Below are positions 42,435-50,373 of a stretch of 64,000 bases of DNA, one piece after another. Numbering within the stretch: position 1 is the first letter of the stretch; the number at the start of each line of letters is the position of its first letter. The notes under the pieces were generated by a model, which worked only from the letters and a program-made list of their open reading frames with translations, was not told the DNA's origin and did not search any database. The DNA is from Paenibacillus xylaniclasticus (GTDB lineage: Bacteria; Bacillota; Bacilli; Paenibacillales; Paenibacillaceae), in the NCBI RefSeq assembly GCF_004001065.1, contig NZ_BIML01000013.1, positions 124,001 through 188,000 of the forward strand, in the 5' to 3' direction. Position numbers and translations under genes: made by a program.

Positions 42435-42456
42435 GTTACAATGTATAACATGTAAC
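42435..42456. promoter_or_regulatory. Imperfect palindrome upstream of the globin sensor gene
   Basis: GTTACA (42435-42440) and TGTAAC (42451-42456) are inverted arms around a ten-base AT-rich centre. They lie about 80 bases before the HemAT-like start within an AT-rich promoter region. This could be an operator for a Fur-, Fnr- or Rex-sized dimeric regulator; no specific family is claimed. Confidence 0.35.
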
Positions 42457-42532
42457 GGTTCTCAATCTGAATTAAGATAGCATTAAATCGACACAAGAGT
42501 TGGAACTTGTATATTCATTGGAGGAGTGCGGA

Positions 42533-43585
42533 GTGGATGTAAATAATATAACGGTTCCGCTCAGCGGGCGGCAGCGAATTCGTTTAACAGACAGCAGACG
42601 GCGCCAGCTGTCGTATATCGGCATTAGTGAAGAAGATTTGGCTCTGATGCATGATCAGCAGACACTGTTCTGCAGCATTACGAATGAAGTCGTCGACGAG
42701 TTGTATAACCGGCTGCTGCAAGAGCCAGAGCTTGCAGACTTTATTCAAAAGCACAGCTCACTTGAACGTCTTAAAGAAACACAGCGTTGGTACTTTCAGT
42801 CGTTAACCGATGGCGTCATTGACGAACCGTTCATTGAGCGTCGAATTCAGATCGGAAGCATCCATTCCCGCATCGGACTTACATCGAATTGGTATTTAGG
42901 CACGTATATGCTCTATCTGGATTTGGCGGCGAAGCATATCGAGCAGGCGGAGCCCGCGAATTGGACGAAGATCGTATTAGTTCTTTCGAAGCTCTTTAAT
43001 TTTGATTCTCAGCTCGTATTGGAAGCCTATGAAAAAGGAGAGAAAGGGAAGATCCAACAGCTGGTAGACCAGAAGCAGCATATGCTAACTCGGGTTAATA
43101 CGGCGGTGCAGGAGCTTACCACCATGATTGCGGAGCTGAACGAAAGCAGCTGCAGCATGTCAGAGAAGGCTCGTCACACGGCCGATTTGCAGCGCAGCTC
43201 GAACGAGCATGTCCAGGAGCTTCAGCGTCAAGTACGCGATATCGGTCAGCTGGGCACGACAATGAAGGAAGTGTCGGAGCAGACGCATCTGATCGGCTTG
43301 AACGCCTCTATCGAGGCAGCCCGTGCAGGCGACGAGGGACGCGGCTTTGCCGTAGTAGCTAATGAGATTCGTAAGCTGGCTGCGAACTCGAAGCAATCTC
43401 TTGACATCATACAATCCAAGCTAGACTCAATCTATAAGTCGCTTGCACAGGTCGAGAGCGGCAGCAAGCAGACGCTACAGCTTGCCGACGGACAAGCAGC
43501 TAGCTCACAGGAGCTGTCGGCTTTCGTCCAAATGATCGATAAAGTCGCGCGTGAACTGAAGCAGCTGCAATCGGAGCAGGTCTAA
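42533..43585 (+). CDS. HemAT-like globin-coupled chemoreceptor, short form
   Basis: Soluble oxygen-sensing transducer of 350 residues from GTG 42533 (GGAGGAG six bases upstream; the frame extends to a TTG at 42500 that overlaps no ribosome site). Residues 1-170 are a sensor globin, with the proximal His111 in [20 protein letters not shown]. The rest is a methyl-accepting chemotaxis signalling domain with the hairpin tip [38 protein letters not shown]. It is about 80 residues shorter than Bacillus HemAT, with the signalling hairpin close to minimal length. It should bind heme and O2 and talk to CheA/CheW. Confidence 0.9.
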   Translation: MDVNNITVPLSGRQRIRLTDSRRRQLSYIGISEEDLALMHDQQTLFCSITNEVVDELYNRLLQEPELADFIQKHSSLERLKETQRWYFQSLTDGVIDEPFIERRIQIGSIHSRIGLTSNWYLGTYMLYLDLAAKHIEQAEPANWTKIVLVLSKLFNFDSQLVLEAYEKGEKGKIQQLVDQKQHMLTRVNTAVQELTTMIAELNESSCSMSEKARHTADLQRSSNEHVQELQRQVRDIGQLGTTMKEVSEQTHLIGLNASIEAARAGDEGRGFAVVANEIRKLAANSKQSLDIIQSKLDSIYKSLAQVESGSKQTLQLADGQAASSQELSAFVQMIDKVARELKQLQSEQV

Positions 43586-43600
43586 ACCTTTCAAGATAAA

Positions 43601-43660
43601 ACCCGGTATACCGTCACACAGATAGCTGTGAGGCTGCGGATATTACCGGGTCTTTCTTTA
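43601..43660 (+). terminator. Bidirectional terminator between globin sensor and saccharopine dehydrogenase-like genes
   Basis: ACCCGGTATA (43601-43610) pairs with TATTACCGGGT (43641-43651). An inner TCACA/TGTGA stem sits near the tip, and TCTTTCTTT follows. It lies between convergent genes ending at 43585 and 43666. Confidence 0.75.
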
Positions 43661-43665
43661 TTCTG

Positions 43666-44952
43666 TTAGGATTTCGGCTCTACGGCGCCTTCCACATCTT
43701 CCCTCTGCAAAATGGTTCCCATAGACTGCTCATTCGTTCCTGTTACGAATTGACGTAGATAATAGGTCACGTATTCACCATAGCGGCTAATATCGGATTC
43801 GGCTAGTTTGTGAACCCAATGAACGCCAGGGGCAACGGAGTCGGAATCAAGCAGAAGAACGGCAGCCGCCGCATACGCTCCGCTCGCGACCTGTACATAG
43901 GTAGCATTTGTTTTAAATTTTGTGTATGCCTCGTTATTCGAGAGCACGTTGTACATGAACCGCTCATCATCCTCATATACGAGTAGTACGCCGATAAGAT
44001 CAGCTCCCGTTAACTCGCCGTCCTCCGGATGAAGCTGCTTCTGATCGTACTTCAGCAAGTTGTCGATATGGTTGAGGTTTCTTTGAATTTGTTCGGTTGT
44101 GTAGTCGTTGACTCGATAAATGAATGCTGATTCGACATGGTAATCGTCAGCAAGAGTAATCGTTTCCTCGTGAGCCATCAGGCAGCCGGTAAATGATAGC
44201 TCTCCGAGTTTGACTTTATATTCCCGTGCATATACGTTGTCGTAAATTAAATAGGTCGTATCGCCGATGGAGAAGACCGGATAATTCGATACCGCTTCCT
44301 CTAGGAAGCATTCCGGTGACCAGGTTACATAGATCGTTTCCGGCTTAACCTTTGACGGATCGGCATAGAAGGAGTTGTCCTTTTCGACGACATAGATTGC
44401 CCGCGGCAGCTTGTCCGGACGTTCCTTCATTAGCTTCACGGCCATCCACTGCACAACGCCGGGGTTCATGCCGGAGCAGACAATCGCTTTAACCTTTTTG
44501 TAGCTGTCCTCCTCTTTACGGAATCTGTCGATTCTTTCAAGCAGGCTTGTCGTCTCTGCTCCTGGTCTTTCGCTGATTTCCGTGTCCTCAAGAGCTGTGT
44601 TGACATAGCTGATGCCGAGCTCATTGCAGCAAGCAATCATGCGCCGCGTATCGGCTCTGGACAAGTCGATGACAAGCTTGGTCTTCGTGCGGACACAGTG
44701 CTGCTTTAAAGACTCCGTATCCGTAAGATCAAGTTGATGCAGCTTCATATGGGAACCAATAAGCTGAGGGGCAAAGCTCTGGTAGTAGCTATGAGGCTTC
44801 TGTTTGCGGTCGATTCCGTGAATTTGGGAATGGGTGATTACCGAGTGCAGCGGGGCTTGTTCGTCCTGTAAGGTATGTTCAAACAGCGTAAGCAGAGCCC
44901 GAGCGACGCCTCCCGAGCTTCCAAGTACCGTAATGACGAAAGGCTTGTCCAT
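43666..44952 (-). CDS. Saccharopine dehydrogenase-like / homospermidine synthase-like oxidoreductase
   Basis: A 428-residue NAD(P)-dependent enzyme. It begins with a Rossmann fold (FVITVLGSSGGVARALL) and has KLVIDLSRADTRRMIACC and a conserved CSGMNPGVVQWMAVK. The last resembles the homospermidine synthase/saccharopine dehydrogenase group (C-G-x-NPG). It could act on polyamines, lysine-pathway intermediates or carboxyspermidine; the exact reaction is open. Start at 44952 has GAAAGGAGG ten bases upstream; the frame reaches 45009 without support. Monocistronic. Confidence 0.8.
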   Translation of the reverse strand: MDKPFVITVLGSSGGVARALLTLFEHTLQDEQAPLHSVITHSQIHGIDRKQKPHSYYQSFAPQLIGSHMKLHQLDLTDTESLKQHCVRTKTKLVIDLSRADTRRMIACCNELGISYVNTALEDTEISERPGAETTSLLERIDRFRKEEDSYKKVKAIVCSGMNPGVVQWMAVKLMKERPDKLPRAIYVVEKDNSFYADPSKVKPETIYVTWSPECFLEEAVSNYPVFSIGDTTYLIYDNVYAREYKVKLGELSFTGCLMAHEETITLADDYHVESAFIYRVNDYTTEQIQRNLNHIDNLLKYDQKQLHPEDGELTGADLIGVLLVYEDDERFMYNVLSNNEAYTKFKTNATYVQVASGAYAAAAVLLLDSDSVAPGVHWVHKLAESDISRYGEYVTYYLRQFVTGTNEQSMGTILQREDVEGAVEPKS

Positions 44953-45354
44953 CCTTTCGCCTCCTTTCAATCGTGTTGTGTCGGACGAACCGGGGACAAC
45001 ACGATTCACTGTACACGTCTACCGATTCATCCAATTGCTCTATCGTATGCCGGGCAAAGAGTAGACGCTTGATACAAGCGCGGACAGGCAGGTCGATATT
45101 ATCTATGAAATGGGCTGTTGGCATCACTACCGATATTCTTGTTTCGCTGCAGTATATTGTCGGATTTTTGCTTTAGCGAAGTGATTAATGGTCGTATAAT
45201 CGTCTTATTACAAATTGGACGCGGTTTGAAATTGTGGAAAATTTCCCTTTACGACAAGCTGATAGTTCGGTATAAATCAAGATAGAACGCATATCTTTTA
45301 CACGTTAGCGGTAACTTGTTGTTTCAAGGACGTTGACGAGCGGAGGGGTGCGTG
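44953..45354. other. 402-base divergent promoter region
   Basis: No gene is supported. A plausible plus-strand promoter for the multicopper oxidase gene is TTTACG (45248-45253), a 17-base spacer and TATAAA (45271-45276). A ribosome site GGAGGGG occurs near 45342. AT-rich blocks around 45170-45300 contain no obvious repeat. Confidence 0.5.
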
Positions 45355-46251
45355 ATGATCATTGCTCCGGATTTGTCGATTTTGTCTTGTCGAATTGACG
45401 GTGGTGTGAAGCTATTCGAATTGACTGCAGAGCCTGTCATATCCGAGCTGCTGCCGGGTATATGGATGGAAGGATGGGGGTATAACGGCACTATTCCTGG
45501 ACCGTTGATCGTCGTGTGCCCCGGGGACGATGTTATATTCCGGGTATCGAATCGGCTGCCTGTACCGACAAGTGTGCATTGGCACGGATTAGACGTGCCG
45601 AATTCGATGGATGGCGTGCCTGACATCGAGTCGACGCCTCTTATTCCACCTGGCGGACGTTATGATTACCGGTTTCAGATTACCAATGGACCGGGAACGC
45701 ATATGTATCATTCGCATGTCGACGTTGTTAGACAGATGGGGCAAGGCTTAGGAGGAATGCTGGTTATTAAAGATCCGAACGAAACGGCGATCACACATGA
45801 CTACGTGTATTTGCTGCAAGAATTCAAGCTAGTTGGACTGGCTAAGGGTGAACTGCGACAAGGACGCTATAAGCTGGACCCGATGAGTGACGGATTCAAC
45901 TTCTTTACAATGAACGGTCGTTGCTTCCCGGCAGTAACGCCGATGAAGGTCGGATGGGGAGATCGGGTACGCATCCGGCTTGGCAGCATGGGGATGAATG
46001 CACACCCCATTCATATGCACGGGCATCAATTTACGTTGTGCGCCGTAGACGGCAACAGACTGGAGCAATCCAATCGACCTGTCATGAATACGATTAGCGT
46101 TGCCTCCGGAACAACGAGGGATATCGAATTTCTTGCCAATAATCCGGGCAGATGGCCTTTTCACTGCCATATTCCTCATCACAGCTCGAACAATTTTACT
46201 CCGCCTACAGGAGGCATGTTCACGATCATTCAATACGAATCGACTTCCTAA
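45355..46251 (+). CDS. Two-domain multicopper oxidase
   Basis: A 298-residue cupredoxin oxidase, too short for a three-domain laccase. Copper motifs are in order: HWHGLD near residue 80, HMYHSH near 118, HPIHMHGHQF near 218 and HCHIPHH near 265. The last motif reads HCHIPHHSSNNF and lacks the usual Met/Leu axial position five residues on, so the type 1 site may be altered. No signal peptide, so it is cytoplasmic or coat-associated. Two-domain enzymes usually work as trimers. GGAGGGG lies seven bases before the start; an in-frame GTG directly before the ATG is also possible. The next gene follows after 18 bases. Confidence 0.87.
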   Translation: MIIAPDLSILSCRIDGGVKLFELTAEPVISELLPGIWMEGWGYNGTIPGPLIVVCPGDDVIFRVSNRLPVPTSVHWHGLDVPNSMDGVPDIESTPLIPPGGRYDYRFQITNGPGTHMYHSHVDVVRQMGQGLGGMLVIKDPNETAITHDYVYLLQEFKLVGLAKGELRQGRYKLDPMSDGFNFFTMNGRCFPAVTPMKVGWGDRVRIRLGSMGMNAHPIHMHGHQFTLCAVDGNRLEQSNRPVMNTISVASGTTRDIEFLANNPGRWPFHCHIPHHSSNNFTPPTGGMFTIIQYESTS

Positions 46252-46269
46252 GTAAGGAGGAACCAGCTT

Positions 46270-47709
46270 TTGCGGAATCATGCAAGAACGCTCACCATAC
46301 TTCTGATTGTGCTTTTGCTGCCGCTTGCCATATATGCGGCTCTCCGAATATTTGGTTCAATGGATGCGACGGTGCATGCTCCAACCGGTCACTTCTATAT
46401 TGTTAGCGTTGTGTCAGCATTGGCGTTCCTCATGGCGCTGTCCGTTGGTATAGCTGGCATTCGAATGCGTAATGTCAAGGTTACGTTTATCGCGATGGCT
46501 TATATTACGCTGGCCGAAATATTTATTTTGCACGGATTAGCCACTCCCGGTTTATTAATGCATGCAACGAGCTTACCAAGCGCGACAGCGCAGATGAGTA
46601 TTCTGATATCGGTGTTCTGGCTGTGGCTGTCTTCGATGTCTAGTGATCGCATAATTGTTAGGCTTCTAGCACGCCGCAACGTACTGCTGCTGCCGGCATG
46701 GACGGTCTTGCTGGGGACGGTATGCTACATTCTGTTCCAGAATGCATCGTGGTTCGACAACTGGCAAATATTCAGTCCGATCTTCAAAATTTCTGTCACG
46801 ATCGTCATCGCAGCTATAGCAGCATGGACGATGAGACGATACTGGCAGGCTTACCTGGCATGGGGCTCTAAGCTGCATATTATGCTTGTGTACGGCTCCG
46901 GCTTAATGATCGTCTCGCAGATTATTATGGTTACGGGCGTCTCTTGGAAAATTAGCTGGTGGATGTACCACATCACGTTGTTCTTATCCGTTCTTTTTAC
47001 GCTTATCGGTCTTACGCTGCACTATTCGAATCGACATGCGTTCGGCTCCTCGCTGCTTCAGTTGTTTCGGGCGAACCCGCGCGAGTGGATCGAAACATGC
47101 CTGTCGCCGAGCGTTCGTGCTATTATTATGGCTACAGAATCTCGGGATGCTTATACGGCGGGACATAATTACCGAGTCGCGCTGTACGCTCTCCGTCTAG
47201 GCGAGAGGCTCGGATTAAATAACGAACAGCTTAGAGCGATTGCGCTTGGAGGCATTGTTCATGACGTAGGAAAGCTGAATGTGCCGGATGAGATTTTGAA
47301 TAAGCCTGGCAAATTGACGCCGCAAGAGCGGGCCATTATCGAGAGGCACCCGGTCTCCGGTTATGATATTTGCAAGCGACTTGGGTTTATGACTGAAGAG
47401 TTGTCCGTCATTCGCTCTCATCATGAACGCTGGGACGGGTCGGGCTATCCGGATCGTCTGAGGCAGGAACGAATTCCTCTGCTTGCAAGAGTAACTGCTG
47501 TAGCGGACGTCTATGACGCGCTTACCTCATCCCGTTCTTATCGCAAAGCGATGTCTCATCAAGAGGCGCTGGCGATTATTCAAGCGGAGCGAGGCAAGCA
47601 TTTCGACCCGGCGTGCGTCGATGCGCTGTTGCAACTTGCGGTGGAGGACGAGATGTTCTTCAGTCAGACATCCGGAAGCGACCGGCAGCTGCAGTTGGCT
47701 AAATCATAA
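46270..47709 (+). CDS. Membrane HD-GYP phosphodiesterase
   Basis: Predicted c-di-GMP hydrolase of 479 residues from TTG 46270, supported by AAGGAGG nine bases before; no ATG fits. Residues 1-255 hold about eight hydrophobic helices of a sensor region with histidines near the membrane face (HAPTGHFY, FILHGLATPG). The HD-GYP domain begins near 280: HNYRVALYALRLGERLGL, VHDVGK with His331-Asp332, GKLTPQERAIIERHP, HHERWDGSGYP and ADVYDALTSSRSYRKA. The metal ligands look complete. It is in an operon with the multicopper oxidase, which suggests a copper or redox input. Confidence 0.9.
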   Translation: MRNHARTLTILLIVLLLPLAIYAALRIFGSMDATVHAPTGHFYIVSVVSALAFLMALSVGIAGIRMRNVKVTFIAMAYITLAEIFILHGLATPGLLMHATSLPSATAQMSILISVFWLWLSSMSSDRIIVRLLARRNVLLLPAWTVLLGTVCYILFQNASWFDNWQIFSPIFKISVTIVIAAIAAWTMRRYWQAYLAWGSKLHIMLVYGSGLMIVSQIIMVTGVSWKISWWMYHITLFLSVLFTLIGLTLHYSNRHAFGSSLLQLFRANPREWIETCLSPSVRAIIMATESRDAYTAGHNYRVALYALRLGERLGLNNEQLRAIALGGIVHDVGKLNVPDEILNKPGKLTPQERAIIERHPVSGYDICKRLGFMTEELSVIRSHHERWDGSGYPDRLRQERIPLLARVTAVADVYDALTSSRSYRKAMSHQEALAIIQAERGKHFDPACVDALLQLAVEDEMFFSQTSGSDRQLQLAKS

Positions 47710-47838
47710 TGGAGCGGCATCTGGGTGGTCGACCATTGTTTGTGTCAATTCATATAGATTAGCGAAACCTTTTGTCGAAAGTCGTCGTCTAATGAATTAG
47801 ATAGATTCATAGACATAGCAGACAATGGGGGAGCTTTA

Positions 47839-48759
47839 ATGAACAAGTGGATATGGGCCGCTCTGATCGGAGCGGTTATTGTTATTGGCGGCACCTATAT
47901 GGTGGCGACGGGTAATTCAGATTCAGGAACGTCCTCGGCTGAAAGCGGGGAAGAGCTGGCATCTAAGGAGGAGCAGAATCCAGAATCGGACAAGCCTGAG
48001 CTATCGGAGACTTCTTCTGCAGATGCAGTTAAGAATAAGGAGGAAGGAACATCAACCGGGCAGATGCCTGCGGATAAAGGAGACCTTAATATATCAGCCG
48101 GTGAGGGACAGAATACGAAGCCGAATGCTGACAGTGGAGAGCAGCAGGAAGGCGGCACTGTACAGGACAATGCCGTCGTGACGGCTGCAGATCCTGATAG
48201 TATCACGGTACTAGTGAACAAGACGCATGGTCTTCCATCAGGATACGAGCCGGACGATCTGGTCTATCCGGACGTTCCGTTTATTTTTAGCGAGCTAACG
48301 GACAAGCGTAAAATGCGCCGTGAGGCAGCGGATGCGCTCAAGCTGTTGTTTGACGGTGCGAAGAAAGATGGTATAGAGCTGGCCGGCGTTTCCGGTTACC
48401 GCTCAGAAGCGCGGCAGAAGACGCTGTTCAACAATTATGTGGAGCGCGATGGCTTGGAAGCGGCATCGAGGTATAGTGCTCGTCCGGGCTTCAGTGAGCA
48501 TCAGACGGGGTTAGCGATGGACGTATCCGGCAGAGACGGCAGATGTGCTGCGGAAGCTTGCTTCGCGGAAACGGATGAAGCGAAATGGTTAGCGAAGCAC
48601 GCATATGAATACGGATTTATTATTCGTTATCCCGAGGATAAAGAGGAAATAACGGGTTATATGTATGAGGCATGGCATTTGCGCTATGTAGGTACGGACG
48701 CGGCAGCCGCTATTCAATCCGCCGGTTTGACGCTGGAGGAATATATTGAGCAGCAATAA
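47839..48759 (+). CDS. VanY-like D-alanyl-D-alanine carboxypeptidase (M15B)
   Basis: A 306-residue secreted peptidoglycan carboxypeptidase. An N-terminal membrane anchor (IWAALIGAVIVIGG) is followed by about 100 residues of low-complexity Ser/Glu/Gly linker. The M15B domain (from about 150) has SGYRSEARQ, the zinc motif FSEHQTGLAMDV (SxHxTGxAxD) and EAWHLRYVG with the catalytic Glu and zinc His. It trims the last D-Ala from stem peptides; vancomycin resistance is not implied without vanHAX. GGGGGAG precedes the ATG. A clear terminator follows. Confidence 0.92.
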   Translation: MNKWIWAALIGAVIVIGGTYMVATGNSDSGTSSAESGEELASKEEQNPESDKPELSETSSADAVKNKEEGTSTGQMPADKGDLNISAGEGQNTKPNADSGEQQEGGTVQDNAVVTAADPDSITVLVNKTHGLPSGYEPDDLVYPDVPFIFSELTDKRKMRREAADALKLLFDGAKKDGIELAGVSGYRSEARQKTLFNNYVERDGLEAASRYSARPGFSEHQTGLAMDVSGRDGRCAAEACFAETDEAKWLAKHAYEYGFIIRYPEDKEEITGYMYEAWHLRYVGTDAAAAIQSAGLTLEEYIEQQ

Positions 48760-48783
48760 ATACAATCATAGAAGCGCCGCTGA

Positions 48784-48826
48784 AGCCGCTGATACGATTC
48801 CAAAGGAGTCGAGTCAGCGGCTTTTT
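48784..48826 (+). terminator. Terminator after the carboxypeptidase gene
   Basis: AGCCGCTGATACGATTCC (48784-48801) pairs with GGAGTCGAGTCAGCGGCT (48805-48822) around AAA, with few mismatches, followed by TTTTT. Confidence 0.85.
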
Positions 48827-48973
48827 CTGGTACGAAAATAAAGTCAGGTATAAAGTAGGAAATCGTCGATCTATGTCGAATTTTATGTGGTACAAGTTTC
48901 CTTTTGATATTTAATATTGAGGCTTTATTAACAAATACAGAAACAATCGGTTTAGCCAGAAGAAAGGAACGTT

Positions 48974-49702
48974 ATGCCTATGTCTATTGATATAAAACCG
49001 TTCGATTATAAGGAGCTGTTCCATCATTTCCAGCCAATCGTAGACGGACAATCTAATACCGTGTATGGTTACGAAGCACTGATACGCAGTAAAGTCGGCG
49101 CTGTACCAAACGAGCTGTTTCAGTCGGCTAGACTCCGTGGGGAACTGTTCCAATTAGATACGTTATCGTTCCAATCGGCGATCGAGTCTTTCTTTGGCGA
49201 AGAAGGTGTGTCACAGGGGCAGCAGCTATTTGTGAACCTTCTTCCTTCAACGTTGTGTAACCCTTTATTCCCGTCATTTCTGTTACGAATGGAGGAGCTT
49301 TATGTCCAGCACTTCAGCCGTCTTGTAGTGGAACTGAATGAGTCTGCTGAAGAAACCGATTTATGGGATACGCCAGAATTTGCATTGGGAACCGGTTTAT
49401 TGCGCGAAAGAGGTATTCGAATCGCACTTGACGACACCGGAGAGGGAGTATCGTCGCTGCGAAAGTTTGTTGAGCTGGATCCAGATATTGTGAAGCTGGA
49501 TCGCTACTTTGCACAAGGGTTATCGAAATCGGAGCAGAAGCAGCGAGTCGTTAATTTGATGGCGAAGCTGTGCGAAAGGGACCCGATGCTTATCCTTGAA
49601 GGAATTGAGACAGAGACGGATTGGATGACGGCCCGTAAGCTTGGTGTTAAGCTTGGGCAAGGCTTCTGGCTCGGCCGTCCGGCGCTTCTGCCCTGCAGCT
49701 AG
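48974..49702 (+). CDS. Stand-alone EAL-domain protein
   Basis: A 242-residue cytosolic EAL domain with no GGDEF or sensor. Catalytic positions: YEALIRS (EAL intact), FVNLLPS with the metal Asn, VELNES in place of ITE, IALDDTGEG with the Asp pair but Thr-Gly instead of Phe-Gly, VKLDR, and ILEGIET with the last metal Glu. The core ligands are therefore present although sequence is diverged, so activity is likely but unproven; it could also be a c-di-GMP receptor. AAAGGA precedes the ATG; Met3 could be the start as well. Confidence 0.88.
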   Translation: MPMSIDIKPFDYKELFHHFQPIVDGQSNTVYGYEALIRSKVGAVPNELFQSARLRGELFQLDTLSFQSAIESFFGEEGVSQGQQLFVNLLPSTLCNPLFPSFLLRMEELYVQHFSRLVVELNESAEETDLWDTPEFALGTGLLRERGIRIALDDTGEGVSSLRKFVELDPDIVKLDRYFAQGLSKSEQKQRVVNLMAKLCERDPMLILEGIETETDWMTARKLGVKLGQGFWLGRPALLPCS

Positions 49703-49746
49703 CGAGCAAGGTTGAGCTTGGTTGGCTGGGCCCGGATTGAGTTTCT

Positions 49747-49790
49747 AAATACCGTCACGGTGCTATTGCAGCCGCGTGACGGTATTTTTT
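49747..49790 (+). terminator. Bidirectional terminator between the EAL gene and the Lys/Asp/Tyr-rich gene
   Basis: AAATACCGTCACG (49747-49759) pairs perfectly with CGTGACGGTATTT (49775-49787) around a 15-base loop, followed by TTTTTT. The convergent neighbour ends at 49811. Confidence 0.85.
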
Positions 49791-49810
49791 AATGCACAAT
49801 AAAGCCGAGG

Positions 49811-50242
49811 CTACAGCAGCGAGATGACAAGGAGCTCGAATAATACGAGTGGAAGAATGACGTTATACGGCATAAAGCTGCGTGGATCCTGCCATGCGCA
49901 CTGCAGATACAAGCAGCGCTCGTCAACGTGTACGATAACGCCAGTATATTTATGGCCGTCGACGGTCTCGACTACTACATGGCGGTGCATATGGTTGCCG
50001 CAGATCGGATTGATTTTATTACGGATATCAAGGACATGCTTGACATGCTGAGCGTCCGCTTTATACAAAATTTTATGCTCATGGATGACAACTTGCTTGT
50101 CGTACTTGTAGTCTTTGTTATATTTGTCATCGTAATTTTCATAATAGTTATGATGCCCGTATTTATCGAATTGTTCATATTTATCATACTTGTCATGTTT
50201 CGCGGGTTTAATGAGCTTATCCTGTTTGCTTGGTTTTTCCAC
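49811..50242 (-). CDS. Lys/Asp/Tyr-rich protein with C-terminal Lsm-like segment, probable spore-coat protein
   Basis: A 143-residue protein from GTG 50242 with GGGAGG eight bases upstream. The first 60 residues are a low-complexity run of KYDKY, DKYG and YDDKYNKDYKY units. The second part has VVVETVDGHKYTGVIVHVDERCLYLQC, a strand-turn-strand pattern like a YuzF/Lsm-type small beta barrel seen in coat-type proteins. The final 20 residues are hydrophobic (NVILPLVLFELLVISLL). A sigma-K-like promoter with perfect core match lies 30 to 60 bases upstream. Tyr/Lys-rich repeats suit cross-linking in a coat. The function is inferred. Confidence 0.75.
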   Translation of the reverse strand: MEKPSKQDKLIKPAKHDKYDKYEQFDKYGHHNYYENYDDKYNKDYKYDKQVVIHEHKILYKADAQHVKHVLDIRNKINPICGNHMHRHVVVETVDGHKYTGVIVHVDERCLYLQCAWQDPRSFMPYNVILPLVLFELLVISLL

Positions 50243-50274
50243 AAGTTACCCTCCCGGCGGTATGCTGTCGCTCT

Positions 50275-50302
50275 ATCGTATGCGGGCGAACGCCTGGCGG
50301 TG
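50275..50302 (-). promoter_or_regulatory. Candidate sigma-K promoter for the Lys/Asp/Tyr-rich gene
   Basis: On the minus strand, AC (50302-50301), 17 bases, then CATACGATA (50283-50275). This matches the Bacillus sigma-K core AC-N17-CATANNNTA exactly. Transcription would start near 50268, with a leader of about 26 bases before the GTG. Confidence 0.6.
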
Positions 50303-50373
50303 ATTCAAGGCAGTCGATTGTGTACAATAAGCAGTAGCGGCATTCAAGTGCAATAGAGGAGGGAGACGGCGAA

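Noticed and set aside
45296-45306. CATATCTTT as a sigma-E/K -10 element before the multicopper oxidase gene
   Set aside because: Lacks the final TA and a proper -35; a sigma-A-type pair nearby is a better candidate.
47839-48759. Vancomycin resistance determinant
   Set aside because: VanY-like domain alone, with no vanH, vanA or vanX-like genes nearby; ordinary D,D-carboxypeptidase is more likely.
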